Source of the DNA: Sporocytophaga myxococcoides DSM 11118
Lineage (GTDB): Bacteria; Bacteroidota; Bacteroidia; Cytophagales; Cytophagaceae
Direction: 5' to 3'
NCBI RefSeq assembly: GCF_000426725.1
Contig: NZ_KE384562.1
Location: forward strand, 34,895-98,894
Length of the DNA: 64,000 bases
Translations under genes and position numbers: made by a program
The notes under the pieces: model-generated
What the model saw: only the letters and a program-made list of their open reading frames with translations
Told to the model about the DNA's origin: nothing
The model's database searches: none
Shown: positions 26,226 to 34,789 of the stretch, in pieces
How the letters are laid out: every line of letters starts with the position of its first letter
How positions within the stretch are numbered: position 1 is the stretch's first letter

Positions 26226-26615
26226 ATGTTAAATAATGTTCCGGTATTGACAACATTACCAGCTACTGATATAAACAGGGCTAAGGAGTTTTACGAAGAT
26301 AAACTTGGTTTGACGATTGAGGAATTTTATGAGGACATGATGGTGCTGGACGCCAATGGAGTTAAAATCACAGTTTATGAAAGACCAACGCCGACTAAAG
26401 CCGATCACACCGTGATGACTTTTGAGGTGAAGGATATCGAAAACGAGATCAAAGGTCTCAAAAACAAGGGTGTAATCTTTGAAGATTATGACATGCCTGA
26501 TTTGAATCTGAAAACCAATAATAATCATGTGGCTGTCATGGAAAATGACAAGGCTGCCTGGTTTAAAGATTCAGAGGGTAATATCCTCTGTCTTCATGAG
26601 ACGCTTGTGAAATAA
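26226..26615 (+). CDS. VOC (glyoxalase/bleomycin-resistance fold) family protein
   Basis: A 129-residue vicinal-oxygen-chelate protein. It has paired beta-alpha-beta-beta-beta modules: PVLTTLPATDINRAKEFYEDKLGL at the start (seen as PVLTTLPATDI and AKEFYEDKLGL), HTVMTFEVKDIENEI in the middle, and AAWFKDSEGNILCLHE at the end. These proteins may act as dioxygenases, isomerases, lyases or antibiotic-binding proteins; no substrate can be read here. GGAGGAGGG at 26212-26220 sits 5 nt before the ATG at 26226, an unusually strong ribosome site that decides the start over an upstream TTG at 26202. Confidence 0.85.
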   Translation: MLNNVPVLTTLPATDINRAKEFYEDKLGLTIEEFYEDMMVLDANGVKITVYERPTPTKADHTVMTFEVKDIENEIKGLKNKGVIFEDYDMPDLNLKTNNNHVAVMENDKAAWFKDSEGNILCLHETLVK

Positions 26616-26655
26616 TTAGTTGAAAGGTGCTGTTTTAGTTTTCATACTAATAAAT

Positions 26656-26694
26656 ACAGGTAGTTCATTGACACGCATGAACTACCTGTTCAAT
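26656..26694 (+). terminator. Terminator after the VOC gene
   Basis: Perfect 13-bp arms ACAGGTAGTTCAT (26656-26668) / ATGAACTACCTGT (26677-26689), followed by TCAATTTTT. Directly downstream (26700-26760) is a CTGAAAG-type repeat tract. Confidence 0.75.
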
Positions 26695-26699
26695 TTTTA

Positions 26700-26760
26700 T
26701 AAGCTGAAAGCTTAATGCTTAAAGCGGAAAGTAAATTCTACTTTTATCTCAGGCTTAAAA
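26700..26760. repeat. CTGAAAG-type intergenic repeat tract
   Basis: Contains AAGCTGAAAGC, TTAAAGCGGAAAGTAAA and a partner TACTTT arm. The same word set occurs at 17629-17656 (reverse complement) and 32812-32890. The three copies are all in intergenic or gene-end positions, so this appears to be a small dispersed family. Confidence 0.5.
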
Positions 26761-26822
26761 CTTGGAAGTTAAATCCTTCTTATTAATAATAGAGAAGAAA
26801 TGAGCATGAAATTAGTTCTTAA

Positions 26823-29306
26823 TTATTTCTTTTCTAAAAGCGCATCTGCTGCCAATATCAGAAACAGATAATCAGTAGTTCCGCCACCTAAAACATATTC
26901 TGTTTGCTGCCATAGGTAAGGCCATTCAAGAAGCTCAGGATAATCCGGTCGGATCAATGCAGTTCCTGAAGCAATTCCTCCTGGGATATATGACCAGTCG
27001 TCTCTGTTAAATCCGTAAGCTACAGTCAATGATTTTGATCCGATACCTGATGCAAAGGAAGATGTATTAGATCCCGGATGACAGCCAAGTATAAAGTTCA
27101 TCGCATGGAGCATATAAGTATCTGGAAATATCTCTGGAAATGATGTGTGCAGAAAATACTGCTGAACACCAAAGTTCTGTATGCCCCAACCAGCGCCCCA
27201 GATATATGGCTCATATGGTATGCCATATGGATTTTTCTTTTCCTGTTCGTCTATCTTGGCACGGAATGCTTTCACTGCCTTGAGTACAGCTTCTTTATAT
27301 TTTTTATTATTCACAAGTGAGAAGCTTCTTCCAACTACATAGCCCGTCTGCTCGATGTTCTTGCTGATAAGATCTGTATGGGCAATGAGAAAGTCAGCGT
27401 ACTTTTTATCTTTGGTTGTGATCAATAATTCATTTGCAAGTTTAACTCTTTGCAAAGGATCACTTTCTTTTGTCCTGTTCCAGAGTTCCTGAGCTATAAA
27501 AAGACTTTTAGCCGCAAGTGTATCATTGAATCCCTTCATCACTCTTGAAGCAGAAGCCAAAGTTGCTGCAACAAAGAGTTCTCTTTCAGGATTGTTTTCT
27601 GTAAATACCCATCTGTCATCAGCGGAACCAGGATAGCCTACTTTAGGTGTTGTTGAAGAAGCTTTCAAAACGTAATTCTTGTTGTCTGTCATGTTTGCCG
27701 GATCACCAAGTAACACATATTGTCTTAGTGTCGGGCAAATGATACCTCTGTACAACCTTCCTAAAGATTCATAACCGCCCACAATTGACAATAATCCATG
27801 TTCTATTTGCTGAAGCATGTCTGGTTTCCCGTCTGGCTGGTGTATTTCAGTTATTTTATTTACCTGATCTATGCTAGTATTGTCATAGTTGGTTTTAAAT
27901 AATTCATAAGCAAGAGAAAGTCCATGAACAGTTTCTGCCTGAGATTCTACACGCAGATCGAAGTCTCCGGCATCGTGCCAGCCACCTCTGTTAAGTCCGT
28001 TGACTCTGTCCCCAGAAGCATGCTTACATAAAGTAGAATTACCTTGTAAATAGCCATCAAAATGATTGGTATCTGTAGGTGCCATTCTTGCATCATCAAG
28101 GTGACAGAAGCCGTGCCAGACTTTGTATCTATCATTTACCTTCATATGACACATCTGTGCGGGAAGAAAAGTCTCCAGCGTGGGTTGCCATACATTTCTC
28201 TTGAATACATCTTTACTGATCTGAAAAGGTTCTGTTGTATAGGTATTGTATTTTACAACATACATTCCAGGTTGTTTTATTGAGGTAAAATCAAACTTCA
28301 GGTATTTGTAACGGATGAATTTCCCCCAATCATTAGGTGTTGTTTCCAGAGCTTTTTCCAGAGCTCCGTTTTCACCTATTCTATATAATGTTACGGGGTA
28401 TCTTTTAGTCTCGGAAGCATCAAGCTCTACTACTGCTACTTTTTGCTGAGACGGATGATAGCCAACTTGTGAAAGTTGTACTACAGGTTCATATTTCCAG
28501 CCAGCTATTGCATGCGGGGTTATTAGCCATTCGATTGCATTGCTGGTAGCTCCTTCCGGTATCAGTGATCTTACTACAAACCAGCCATTGTTATGCTGAG
28601 CTCTTCCATCAATAAGTTGTAGTTTATTTCCTTTAAGATTTTCAATAACCAATCTCTGACGATCAGATTCCGGAACAACCACAAGTTTGGAGCCTTCAGC
28701 CATTGGAGTTGTCTGGTATTGCTTTTCCTGATCTATATAACCTGGTCCGTTTAGTTGTCTGGGGAATATTCCAAAGCTTTGATCCATATAATATGATTTG
28801 CCAAAGAGGATACCAGGAAACAATTCAAAGTTGAAGCCTACTTTGCCAATCCATTCTTTTGGTAGTGGCTTATCTAAGTCAACAATCACTCGAACAGCTT
28901 TCCCTTCAGGCTTGATTTTTAAAGTATATGCGAAATTAAGATCAGGATAGATAATTGGATTAAAACCTTTTCTGTTTTTCTCCTGATCAGGATATTCCAT
29001 TCGTACACTAATCTCGTTTTTATTTCTATCGACCATGCGTTTGCCTACTTTTGGAACAGGCTGCCATTGGCCTGGAGTAGGTTCAAGTCTTAAGTCACCG
29101 TTGGTACCTATTCTAAGACCATTTTGAATAATCCCAACTCCTCCCTGATGACTTTCAGGATAGAAGTCATGAGCAAGCATTACATTAAGGCCTGTCATTT
29201 CAAGGTATTCAAGATCATTTATTTTTAAAGTTTCCTGTTGAGCTTTGGAAGTAGTGGAAATAAGTATAAATGAAAAAAGGAAAAGATGGTAAACTAATTT
29301 ATTCAT
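26823..29306 (-). CDS. Secreted glycoside hydrolase family 9 protein with N-terminal extension
   Basis: An 827-residue secreted protein (signal peptide ending TTSKAQ). The order is a beta-rich N-domain (about 25-270), a cellulase Ig-like domain (about 275-370: LSQVGYHPSQQKVAVVE), and a GH9 alpha/alpha barrel (about 375-827). The catalytic Asp pair is in GGWHDAGDFDL (about Asp445 and Asp448); the closing QQTEYVLGGGTTDY probably carries the acid Glu. It is less canonical than its neighbour: the usual H-x-R motif is not obvious. Substrate may be cellulose, xyloglucan or another beta-glucan (inference). It follows the second GH9 gene on the same strand, with a hairpin between. Confidence 0.88.
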   Translation of the reverse strand: MNKLVYHLFLFSFILISTTSKAQQETLKINDLEYLEMTGLNVMLAHDFYPESHQGGVGIIQNGLRIGTNGDLRLEPTPGQWQPVPKVGKRMVDRNKNEISVRMEYPDQEKNRKGFNPIIYPDLNFAYTLKIKPEGKAVRVIVDLDKPLPKEWIGKVGFNFELFPGILFGKSYYMDQSFGIFPRQLNGPGYIDQEKQYQTTPMAEGSKLVVVPESDRQRLVIENLKGNKLQLIDGRAQHNNGWFVVRSLIPEGATSNAIEWLITPHAIAGWKYEPVVQLSQVGYHPSQQKVAVVELDASETKRYPVTLYRIGENGALEKALETTPNDWGKFIRYKYLKFDFTSIKQPGMYVVKYNTYTTEPFQISKDVFKRNVWQPTLETFLPAQMCHMKVNDRYKVWHGFCHLDDARMAPTDTNHFDGYLQGNSTLCKHASGDRVNGLNRGGWHDAGDFDLRVESQAETVHGLSLAYELFKTNYDNTSIDQVNKITEIHQPDGKPDMLQQIEHGLLSIVGGYESLGRLYRGIICPTLRQYVLLGDPANMTDNKNYVLKASSTTPKVGYPGSADDRWVFTENNPERELFVAATLASASRVMKGFNDTLAAKSLFIAQELWNRTKESDPLQRVKLANELLITTKDKKYADFLIAHTDLISKNIEQTGYVVGRSFSLVNNKKYKEAVLKAVKAFRAKIDEQEKKNPYGIPYEPYIWGAGWGIQNFGVQQYFLHTSFPEIFPDTYMLHAMNFILGCHPGSNTSSFASGIGSKSLTVAYGFNRDDWSYIPGGIASGTALIRPDYPELLEWPYLWQQTEYVLGGGTTDYLFLILAADALLEKK

Positions 29307-29334
29307 TCGTATTTAATTATTGTTATTATGTTAA

Positions 29335-29366
29335 AAGACCTATAAGGATTATTCCTTATAGGTCTT
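29335..29366 (-). terminator. Hairpin between the two GH9 genes
   Basis: Perfect 14-bp arms AAGACCTATAAGGA / TCCTTATAGGTCTT with a 4-nt loop. On the minus strand only a short TTTT follows, so termination may be partial, letting some read-through reach the downstream GH9 gene. Confidence 0.6.
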
Positions 29367-29425
29367 AAAGTAATTTACTTTAATTAGTGTTGAATTTGTG
29401 TTAAGATAGGATGAGAAATATGTTA

Positions 29426-31219
29426 TTATTCAGCATTAAGTATAATACTGTTTTTCTCATTCATAAATGCTTCAATTGAAAGGGTCAGATAAGCAAGTGG
29501 TGCGTTCCAGTTAATAGCTATTTCGTTAGATGCGTAACTACAAACGTTATCCATGTATGCTTTTGCAGGAAGAGAAGAAGAGTATTCAGCACCAGGGCAA
29601 TCACCCTTATCCTGCATCTGTGGATTTGGACCTCCAGCAAGCCATCCAGGAATTGGTTCTGCAATACCGTCAGCTTCTGATGGACGATGGTGAGGATGCA
29701 TGGTCGATTTCTTTCCGAATCCGGTTACATAAGAATAACCAGTACCATTTCTTCCAAGAAGATAATCAAGAGAAGAGATAGCTGCATTCAAATATGCCTG
29801 ATTTTTGGTTAGGCTATATGCCTGCAACAATATCACACCTTGATTGGCTGCAAATGAATTGCTACCCCAGGTGAAGTGTCCTTTATTTTGTCCCATTGGA
29901 ACTCCAAAAGCGGATTCAGTCGTAGCATGATTTTTATAACTATCAGCAAGTTTAAGAAGCGCATTTTTTACAGCTTCGTGATCAGGAGTTTTTGAGAAAC
30001 GGCTAAGAGAAATAAGGCCAAGAGTATTAACAGACTGCCAGTCAGGAAGGTTAAATGAAGCCAGGTTTTCAGTTACTTTAGCATTTTGATAATAAATTGG
30101 ATCACCTGTAGAAACAAATAGTTCTATATTTGCCCATTGAAATTCGTCAGCAACATTTTTGTCGTCATAAGCTCCGGTAACAACTGCAGGATCAGTGATT
30201 TTAGCCTGATCATATAATACAGAAGGGTTTTTAGTTGCCCATTCCATAGCCTTTTTACTGGCATACAGACATTTCTCAGAGAATTTAGGAAGTTCTTTTT
30301 TGTATTTGTTGAAAACTCTCGCAGCCTGAGCCATCACAGCAGCATAGTCGAGAGTAGCGGCTGTTGTTTTTTCCACCACATATCTTTTTTGGATTGCTTC
30401 ATCCGGCATTACAAAACCATCGAAGTTAGGATTTGTCAATTTATGATATACACCTCCGTCAGCATCCTGCATGGTGAGCATCCATTTAATGTTATACAAT
30501 GCTTCATCAAGGATATCAGGAATTTTGTTATTGCTTTCAGGGATGTTAAGCTTTAAAGTATCGAAATACTCAGGATTATGCTCGTATGCAGCTAGTAAAG
30601 TATATGTTGATATTCCTGAATTGACAATGTATTTGTTATAGTCACCTGCATCATACCATCCTCCCGGAGAAGATATTACGGTTCCTGTAGGTCTTTTATC
30701 TGTTTTGGCAGACGGGTGAATGTATACCACAGTATCAGGATGCCCTTCTTTTCTCGCAAATTTTCCTGCATATTTTTTTTGAATAGGAGTAGACGCTCTT
30801 TGATAGTAAAAAGCTTTTACAGAAGCTTTACCAAGATCCTGGTGTACTTTTTTATTTACTTCAAATGAATGAGAGTTTCCAAGGCCAGGAATATATAAGT
30901 GATATTTTCCCTCTTTTTTCAGACCTGAAAAATCTGCTTTGCTGGCAGTTTCATCAGAAAATTCCCATTTGCCTCCTTTTTTAAGGCTGCCCTGAAAAGC
31001 AGTATCTTTTTTCGCTTCATCGATGACGAAAAATTTTGATGCTTCAGAATTGACAACAATTGCAACTTTAGATGCTCCGGGATAAAATCCAACCTGATTT
31101 AAACGGATGTCGTCAGTACTTTTTTGGGAAAAAGCAGTTGTGTTTCCTAAAGACAGGAAGGTGAGTAAACCAACTGCAGCGGTTGAAAATTGCTTTCCTC
31201 TTAACGTTTTTCTATTCAT
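29426..31219 (-). CDS. Secreted GH9 endoglucanase
   Basis: A 597-residue secreted cellulase-type enzyme. The signal peptide (ending TTAFSQ) is followed by a cellulase Ig-like domain (about 38-125: IRLNQVGFYPGASKVAIVV) and a canonical GH9 barrel. Catalytic features are all present: GGWYDAGDYNKY (nucleophile/base Asp about 190 and 193), HPHHRPSEAD, and SYASNEIAINWNAPLAY with the acid Glu near 566. No cellulose-binding module or type IX sorting domain is visible at the C-terminus, so it may stay periplasmic or use the general export route only. This is the common architecture in Cytophaga-like cellulose degraders, which fits the organism call. Confidence 0.93.
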   Translation of the reverse strand: MNRKTLRGKQFSTAAVGLLTFLSLGNTTAFSQKSTDDIRLNQVGFYPGASKVAIVVNSEASKFFVIDEAKKDTAFQGSLKKGGKWEFSDETASKADFSGLKKEGKYHLYIPGLGNSHSFEVNKKVHQDLGKASVKAFYYQRASTPIQKKYAGKFARKEGHPDTVVYIHPSAKTDKRPTGTVISSPGGWYDAGDYNKYIVNSGISTYTLLAAYEHNPEYFDTLKLNIPESNNKIPDILDEALYNIKWMLTMQDADGGVYHKLTNPNFDGFVMPDEAIQKRYVVEKTTAATLDYAAVMAQAARVFNKYKKELPKFSEKCLYASKKAMEWATKNPSVLYDQAKITDPAVVTGAYDDKNVADEFQWANIELFVSTGDPIYYQNAKVTENLASFNLPDWQSVNTLGLISLSRFSKTPDHEAVKNALLKLADSYKNHATTESAFGVPMGQNKGHFTWGSNSFAANQGVILLQAYSLTKNQAYLNAAISSLDYLLGRNGTGYSYVTGFGKKSTMHPHHRPSEADGIAEPIPGWLAGGPNPQMQDKGDCPGAEYSSSLPAKAYMDNVCSYASNEIAINWNAPLAYLTLSIEAFMNEKNSIILNAE

Positions 31220-31526
31220 TTGAGTGGTTTTATGTGTTCTAATGAGACTATTTTGCTCTATTTAATTCAAATTACCTAATATTATAGTACCGTGTCAAGC
31301 ACTAAAGATACATAAGGCATTGGTATACAAGAATTACTAGTAAATGATTGGGCACATAGTAACCAAAAGGATGAATCTATGTTTGTAAAAAGATGATATT
31401 TATGTGACATAATTAAATTCACTGAGGCGGTTAAATCACTTTTAAAAAGTTTGGTTTTTCATATTAAAGTTTTCAACAAACAGCATTATAGCTGAAATTT
31501 TAAAGAATTTAAAAGTTAATTGTGTA
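31220..31526. promoter_or_regulatory. 307-nt divergent intergenic region
   Basis: Lies between the starts of the GH9 endoglucanase (minus) and the amine oxidase (plus), so it must carry both promoters. It is AT-rich; I could not single out a convincing -7/-33 pair or an operator. Confidence 0.4.
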
Positions 31527-32822
31527 ATGACGATAAACAAAACAAGGGTAGTTGTCATAGGAGCAGGAGCAGCAGGAATTCTTTGTGCCAAGAAGTTATC
31601 TGAAAATGGATTTTCAGTAACAGTACTGGAAGCAAAAGCTTTTGTAGGGGGACGTGCTCATACTATTCAGCCTGAAGGCTTTTCATATCCGATTGAAACA
31701 GGGGCAGAATTTATCCACGGAGATCTGCCAATTACCAAAAGTCTTGTGAAAGAAGCTGGACTTTCTCTGATAAAAGTAGAAGGGCAATCCTGGCACCGAC
31801 ATAATGGTCAACTCTCAACATCTCAGTATTTTATAAAAGAGTGGGATTTGCTTATGGAAAAGTTGCAGGCACTTAAACACGACATATCCATTGGTGAATT
31901 TCTTGAAAAGGAATTTTCTGATTCCAGATTTGATGCTCTTCGAAGGTCGGTAATAGCATTTGTAGAAGGGTATGATGCTGCTTCAGTTTCAAGAGCAAGT
32001 GCTTTTGCTCTAAGAGAAGAATGGTTGAATGAAGATTTTGATGCACAATACAGAATCGAAGGAGGGTATTCGAAATTAATGAATTACCTAAAAATGGAAT
32101 GTGAAAAAAATAGTGTCAGCTTTTCCTTTTCAGAGGAAGTAAAAGAAATACAATGGGATAAAAATCAAGTCCTGGTTCGAACAAAGTCGGATAAAGTCTA
32201 TGAATCAGAAAAGGTGATTATTACTATTCCAATAGGGGTATTGCAAGCGAAAGATACAATTGTTTTTAAACCTGAAATAAAAGACAGATTTGAAGCTATT
32301 CAGAAATTAGGTTACGGATCTGTAGTAAAGTTTTTAATAGAATTTAAAGAAAAGTTTTGGGAGTCAAATGATCCTTTTAATGATGGTGTAGGCTTGAAAA
32401 AACTTGGATTTTTTTTCTCAGATGCTTCTATTCCTACCTGGTGGACTCAGTACCCAGTGAATAGTGCGCTTTTTACAGGATGGCTCGCAGGTCCGAAAGC
32501 AGAAGAATATAAATTTAAAAGTCAGGAAGAAGGATTGGCAGAAGCAGTGAAGGCTTTAGCTTATATATTCGGATACACTGAAGAAGTGATACGAAGCAAA
32601 ATAAAAGCCTGGAAAATAGTTAATTGGACTGAGGATATTTATTCAAAAGGAGCTTACACTTATGCTACTGTTGAAGCACCCCAAGCACGTAAGCAACTGA
32701 TTAAGCCTGTTAATGATATTATTTATTTTGCAGGAGAAGGATTGTTTGAAGGCCCTGAAGGAGGCACAGTGGAAGCGGCGTTTGGAAGTGGGCTGAAGGT
32801 AGTTAATGAGCTGAAAGCTTAA
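31527..32822 (+). CDS. FAD-dependent amine oxidase family protein
   Basis: A 431-residue flavoprotein of the monoamine-oxidase type. It shows the dinucleotide motif VVVIGAGAAGILCAKKL (about 8-24), the following LEAKAFVGGRAHTI, and ETGAEFIHG in the substrate domain. The C-terminal FAD motif is YFAGEGLFEGPEGGTVEAAFGSG, shown here as FAGEGLFEGPEGGTVEAA. Such enzymes oxidise amines or act as phytoene-desaturase-like oxidases; the substrate is unknown. There is no signal peptide, so it is cytoplasmic. It converges on the GNAT-CYTH gene with a shared terminator. Confidence 0.88.
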   Translation: MTINKTRVVVIGAGAAGILCAKKLSENGFSVTVLEAKAFVGGRAHTIQPEGFSYPIETGAEFIHGDLPITKSLVKEAGLSLIKVEGQSWHRHNGQLSTSQYFIKEWDLLMEKLQALKHDISIGEFLEKEFSDSRFDALRRSVIAFVEGYDAASVSRASAFALREEWLNEDFDAQYRIEGGYSKLMNYLKMECEKNSVSFSFSEEVKEIQWDKNQVLVRTKSDKVYESEKVIITIPIGVLQAKDTIVFKPEIKDRFEAIQKLGYGSVVKFLIEFKEKFWESNDPFNDGVGLKKLGFFFSDASIPTWWTQYPVNSALFTGWLAGPKAEEYKFKSQEEGLAEAVKALAYIFGYTEEVIRSKIKAWKIVNWTEDIYSKGAYTYATVEAPQARKQLIKPVNDIIYFAGEGLFEGPEGGTVEAAFGSGLKVVNELKA

Positions 32823-32827
32823 AGCAC

Positions 32828-32870
32828 AAAGCTGAAAGTAAAATGCAGATAAATTTTTACTTTCAGCTTT
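32828..32870. terminator. Bidirectional terminator built from a CTGAAAG repeat
   Basis: Perfect 16-bp arms AAAGCTGAAAGTAAAA (32828-32843) and TTTTACTTTCAGCTTT (32855-32870) with an 11-nt loop. It serves the convergent amine oxidase and GNAT-CYTH genes. The arms use the same words as the repeats at 17629 and 26700, so members of this family appear to act as terminators. Confidence 0.75.
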
Positions 32871-32891
32871 TCGTCTTTTGCTTTAAGCTTT

Positions 32892-33884
32892 TTACCACTT
32901 TTTAAAAGGATTCTTCGACAGGTTCGAATTAAAATATCTTTCATCACCACTTACCTCTTTATCAATCCATGCGGGAAGAGAGAATTTTTCGTCAATTGAG
33001 TTCAGCTCTATTTCAGCTATTATAAGTCCATCATTGTCTCCACTGAATACATCAACTTCCCAGAGCTTTCCGTCATAAATGATTTCATGTCTTACCTTTT
33101 CAATGCAATTGGCTGCAAAAAGGTTTAAGAGTTCATTTGCATCTTCCTCAGGTATTTCATATTCGAATTCAGCTCTTGCAATTCCTTCTGTTTTTCCCTT
33201 AATAGTTAAAAAACTTTTATCTTCTGTAACCCTTACTCTTATTGTCTTTCCAGGTTCAGTAGATATGTATCCTTGTTTAAGATAAGAAGCTTTACCTTTC
33301 GACGCATATTCCCAAATGTCTTTCTTTATTAAAAACTTTCTTTCTATTTCTTGTCCCATTTTTTTTAAAATCTTCGGATTAACAGAGCTATAAAGATAAG
33401 TTAAAATAGATCGGTTTTTGCTATTGTTGAATTCTTTGATCCTCTTCATTCCTATTTTTTCTGCGACTTTTATTGATGCATTATGATTATATGGCATGTT
33501 TGCATAAAGTTTTTCTATGTTTAATACCTTAAAGCCATAATTCATAATAGCTTCAGCTGCTTCAAAGGCAAAGCCATGATTCCAGAATGGTGCATAAATA
33601 ATGTATCCCAGATCATGAACTATAGTATTGTCTGCCTGAAGTTTTAATATACCGCAATCTCCAATCAGCTCATTAGTCTCATTTAAGAATATTGCATACC
33701 GACCAAATCCATATTCTTTATATGATAGAATACTCCTTTCAATCCATTTACTGGTTTCTTCTTTTGTAAAAGGAGAAGGCCAGAATGACATCGTTAATGG
33801 ATCTGAAAATACTTTTTGAACTAGCATTAGATATTCAGCTTTGTATTCCTTGATTATCAATCTGTCTGTTTGTAAAACTGTCAT
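32892..33884 (-). CDS. GNAT acetyltransferase - CYTH phosphatase fusion protein
   Basis: A 330-residue protein with two domains. The first (about 1-165) is a RimJ/RimL-like GNAT acetyltransferase: LQTDRLIIKEY at the start, LIGDCGI, and YAPFWNHGFAFEAAEAIM, an acetyl-CoA-site region. The second (about 175-330) is a CYTH domain beginning MGQEIERKFLI (the E-x-E-x-K motif), with IRVRVTEDKSFLTIKGK, FEYEIPEEDA and AEIELNSID; CYTH enzymes hydrolyse triphosphates such as thiamine triphosphate or inorganic triphosphate. The two are normally separate proteins and are joined here by about 10 residues. The internal Met of the second domain could start a separate CYTH protein. ATG 33884 is preferred over the upstream frame to 34076. 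Confidence 0.8.
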   Translation of the reverse strand: MTVLQTDRLIIKEYKAEYLMLVQKVFSDPLTMSFWPSPFTKEETSKWIERSILSYKEYGFGRYAIFLNETNELIGDCGILKLQADNTIVHDLGYIIYAPFWNHGFAFEAAEAIMNYGFKVLNIEKLYANMPYNHNASIKVAEKIGMKRIKEFNNSKNRSILTYLYSSVNPKILKKMGQEIERKFLIKKDIWEYASKGKASYLKQGYISTEPGKTIRVRVTEDKSFLTIKGKTEGIARAEFEYEIPEEDANELLNLFAANCIEKVRHEIIYDGKLWEVDVFSGDNDGLIIAEIELNSIDEKFSLPAWIDKEVSGDERYFNSNLSKNPFKKW

Positions 33885-34061
33885 TATTGAAATATATAAA
33901 GAATCGGAAGGTAAGGGATAGTTTGATTTATTTATTTGAATCCCAGTATTTATGCCGCTTATACATAGTAATGGGTTGATTTTTAAGAGATTTAAATATA
34001 GGCTTTTCTTATGAAAATAAAATTCTGAAGAAAGTTTGTTCGGATAAATCTTTTGCTTTAC

Positions 34062-34104
34062 TTTTGGTTTAACCAAATGGTTAAATCTTTTAGTTAAACC
34101 AAAA
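34062..34104. promoter_or_regulatory. TetR-type operator, three GGTTTAAC half-sites
   Basis: Perfect 12-bp arms TTTTGGTTTAAC (34062-34073) and GTTAAACCAAAA (34093-34104) enclose a further inverted pair TTTAACC / GGTTAAA (34068-34074, 34079-34085). The right arm runs into the ATG of the TetR gene at 34104, so binding would block its own start and probably the divergent promoter. This is the typical layout of autoregulation. Confidence 0.7.
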
Positions 34105-34724
34105 TGTCAAATTCTAACGAGTCTAATACACAGGAAATTATAAAAAAGACAGCCCGCGAAGTCTTTTTTGAGAAAGGTCTTGATGGGGCCAGAATGCAGG
34201 ACATAGCTGATAAGGCTGGAATAAATAAGGCATTGTTGCATTATTATTTCAGGTCAAAGGAAAAGCTATTTGAAATCATTCTGGATGAAGAGAAACAGAA
34301 CTTTATGCGTTACCTGGAGGATATTATAACTTCTCAGGATTTTACTTTTTTTGAAAAAATTGAAAAGATTGTCGAAAAGCAAATTGACAATATGATCAAT
34401 GCTCCTCATTTACCTCACTTCATAATGAACGAGATTATCAAAAGACCTGAATTACTGAATCAGGTAATTCAAAATAGCGGGTTTAAGAGAGTCTTTGAGG
34501 TCTTTGTGAAACAGACAAGTGCAGAAGTGAAGAAAGGTACAATAAGGAACATTAAAGGTGAGCAGTTGATGATGAATATAATGTGTATGGACACTTATCC
34601 GTTTATTGCCAAGCCCTATTTTATGAACCTTATGGGTATTGAGTCTGAAGCCGAATATTTAAAGGTAATGCATAAAAGAAAAAAAGAAGTAGTTGAATTC
34701 ATTATCACTGCTATCAAGCTTTGA
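34104..34724 (+). CDS. TetR/AcrR-family transcriptional regulator of the efflux operon
   Basis: A 206-residue repressor. The N-terminal helix-turn-helix (about 10-55) reads [38 protein letters not shown], with the pieces [16 protein letters not shown] and [14 protein letters not shown] being typical. The C-terminal ligand domain (about 60-206) is helical and family-specific. A strong inverted-repeat operator overlaps its start codon, and the TolC-adaptor-RND genes follow 65 nt downstream on the same strand, so it most likely represses that operon and itself, released by an efflux substrate (inference). Confidence 0.9.
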   Translation: MSNSNESNTQEIIKKTAREVFFEKGLDGARMQDIADKAGINKALLHYYFRSKEKLFEIILDEEKQNFMRYLEDIITSQDFTFFEKIEKIVEKQIDNMINAPHLPHFIMNEIIKRPELLNQVIQNSGFKRVFEVFVKQTSAEVKKGTIRNIKGEQLMMNIMCMDTYPFIAKPYFMNLMGIESEAEYLKVMHKRKKEVVEFIITAIKL

Positions 34725-34789
34725 TTTTTATCAATAACAATTTATAAAAAATAATTAAAGAATATCACTTGAATGAATTTATTATAGCT

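Noticed and set aside
33885..34076. 64-residue N-terminal extension of the GNAT-CYTH gene
   Set aside because: It runs into the TetR operator region and is not GNAT-like; ATG 33884 gives a normal GNAT start.
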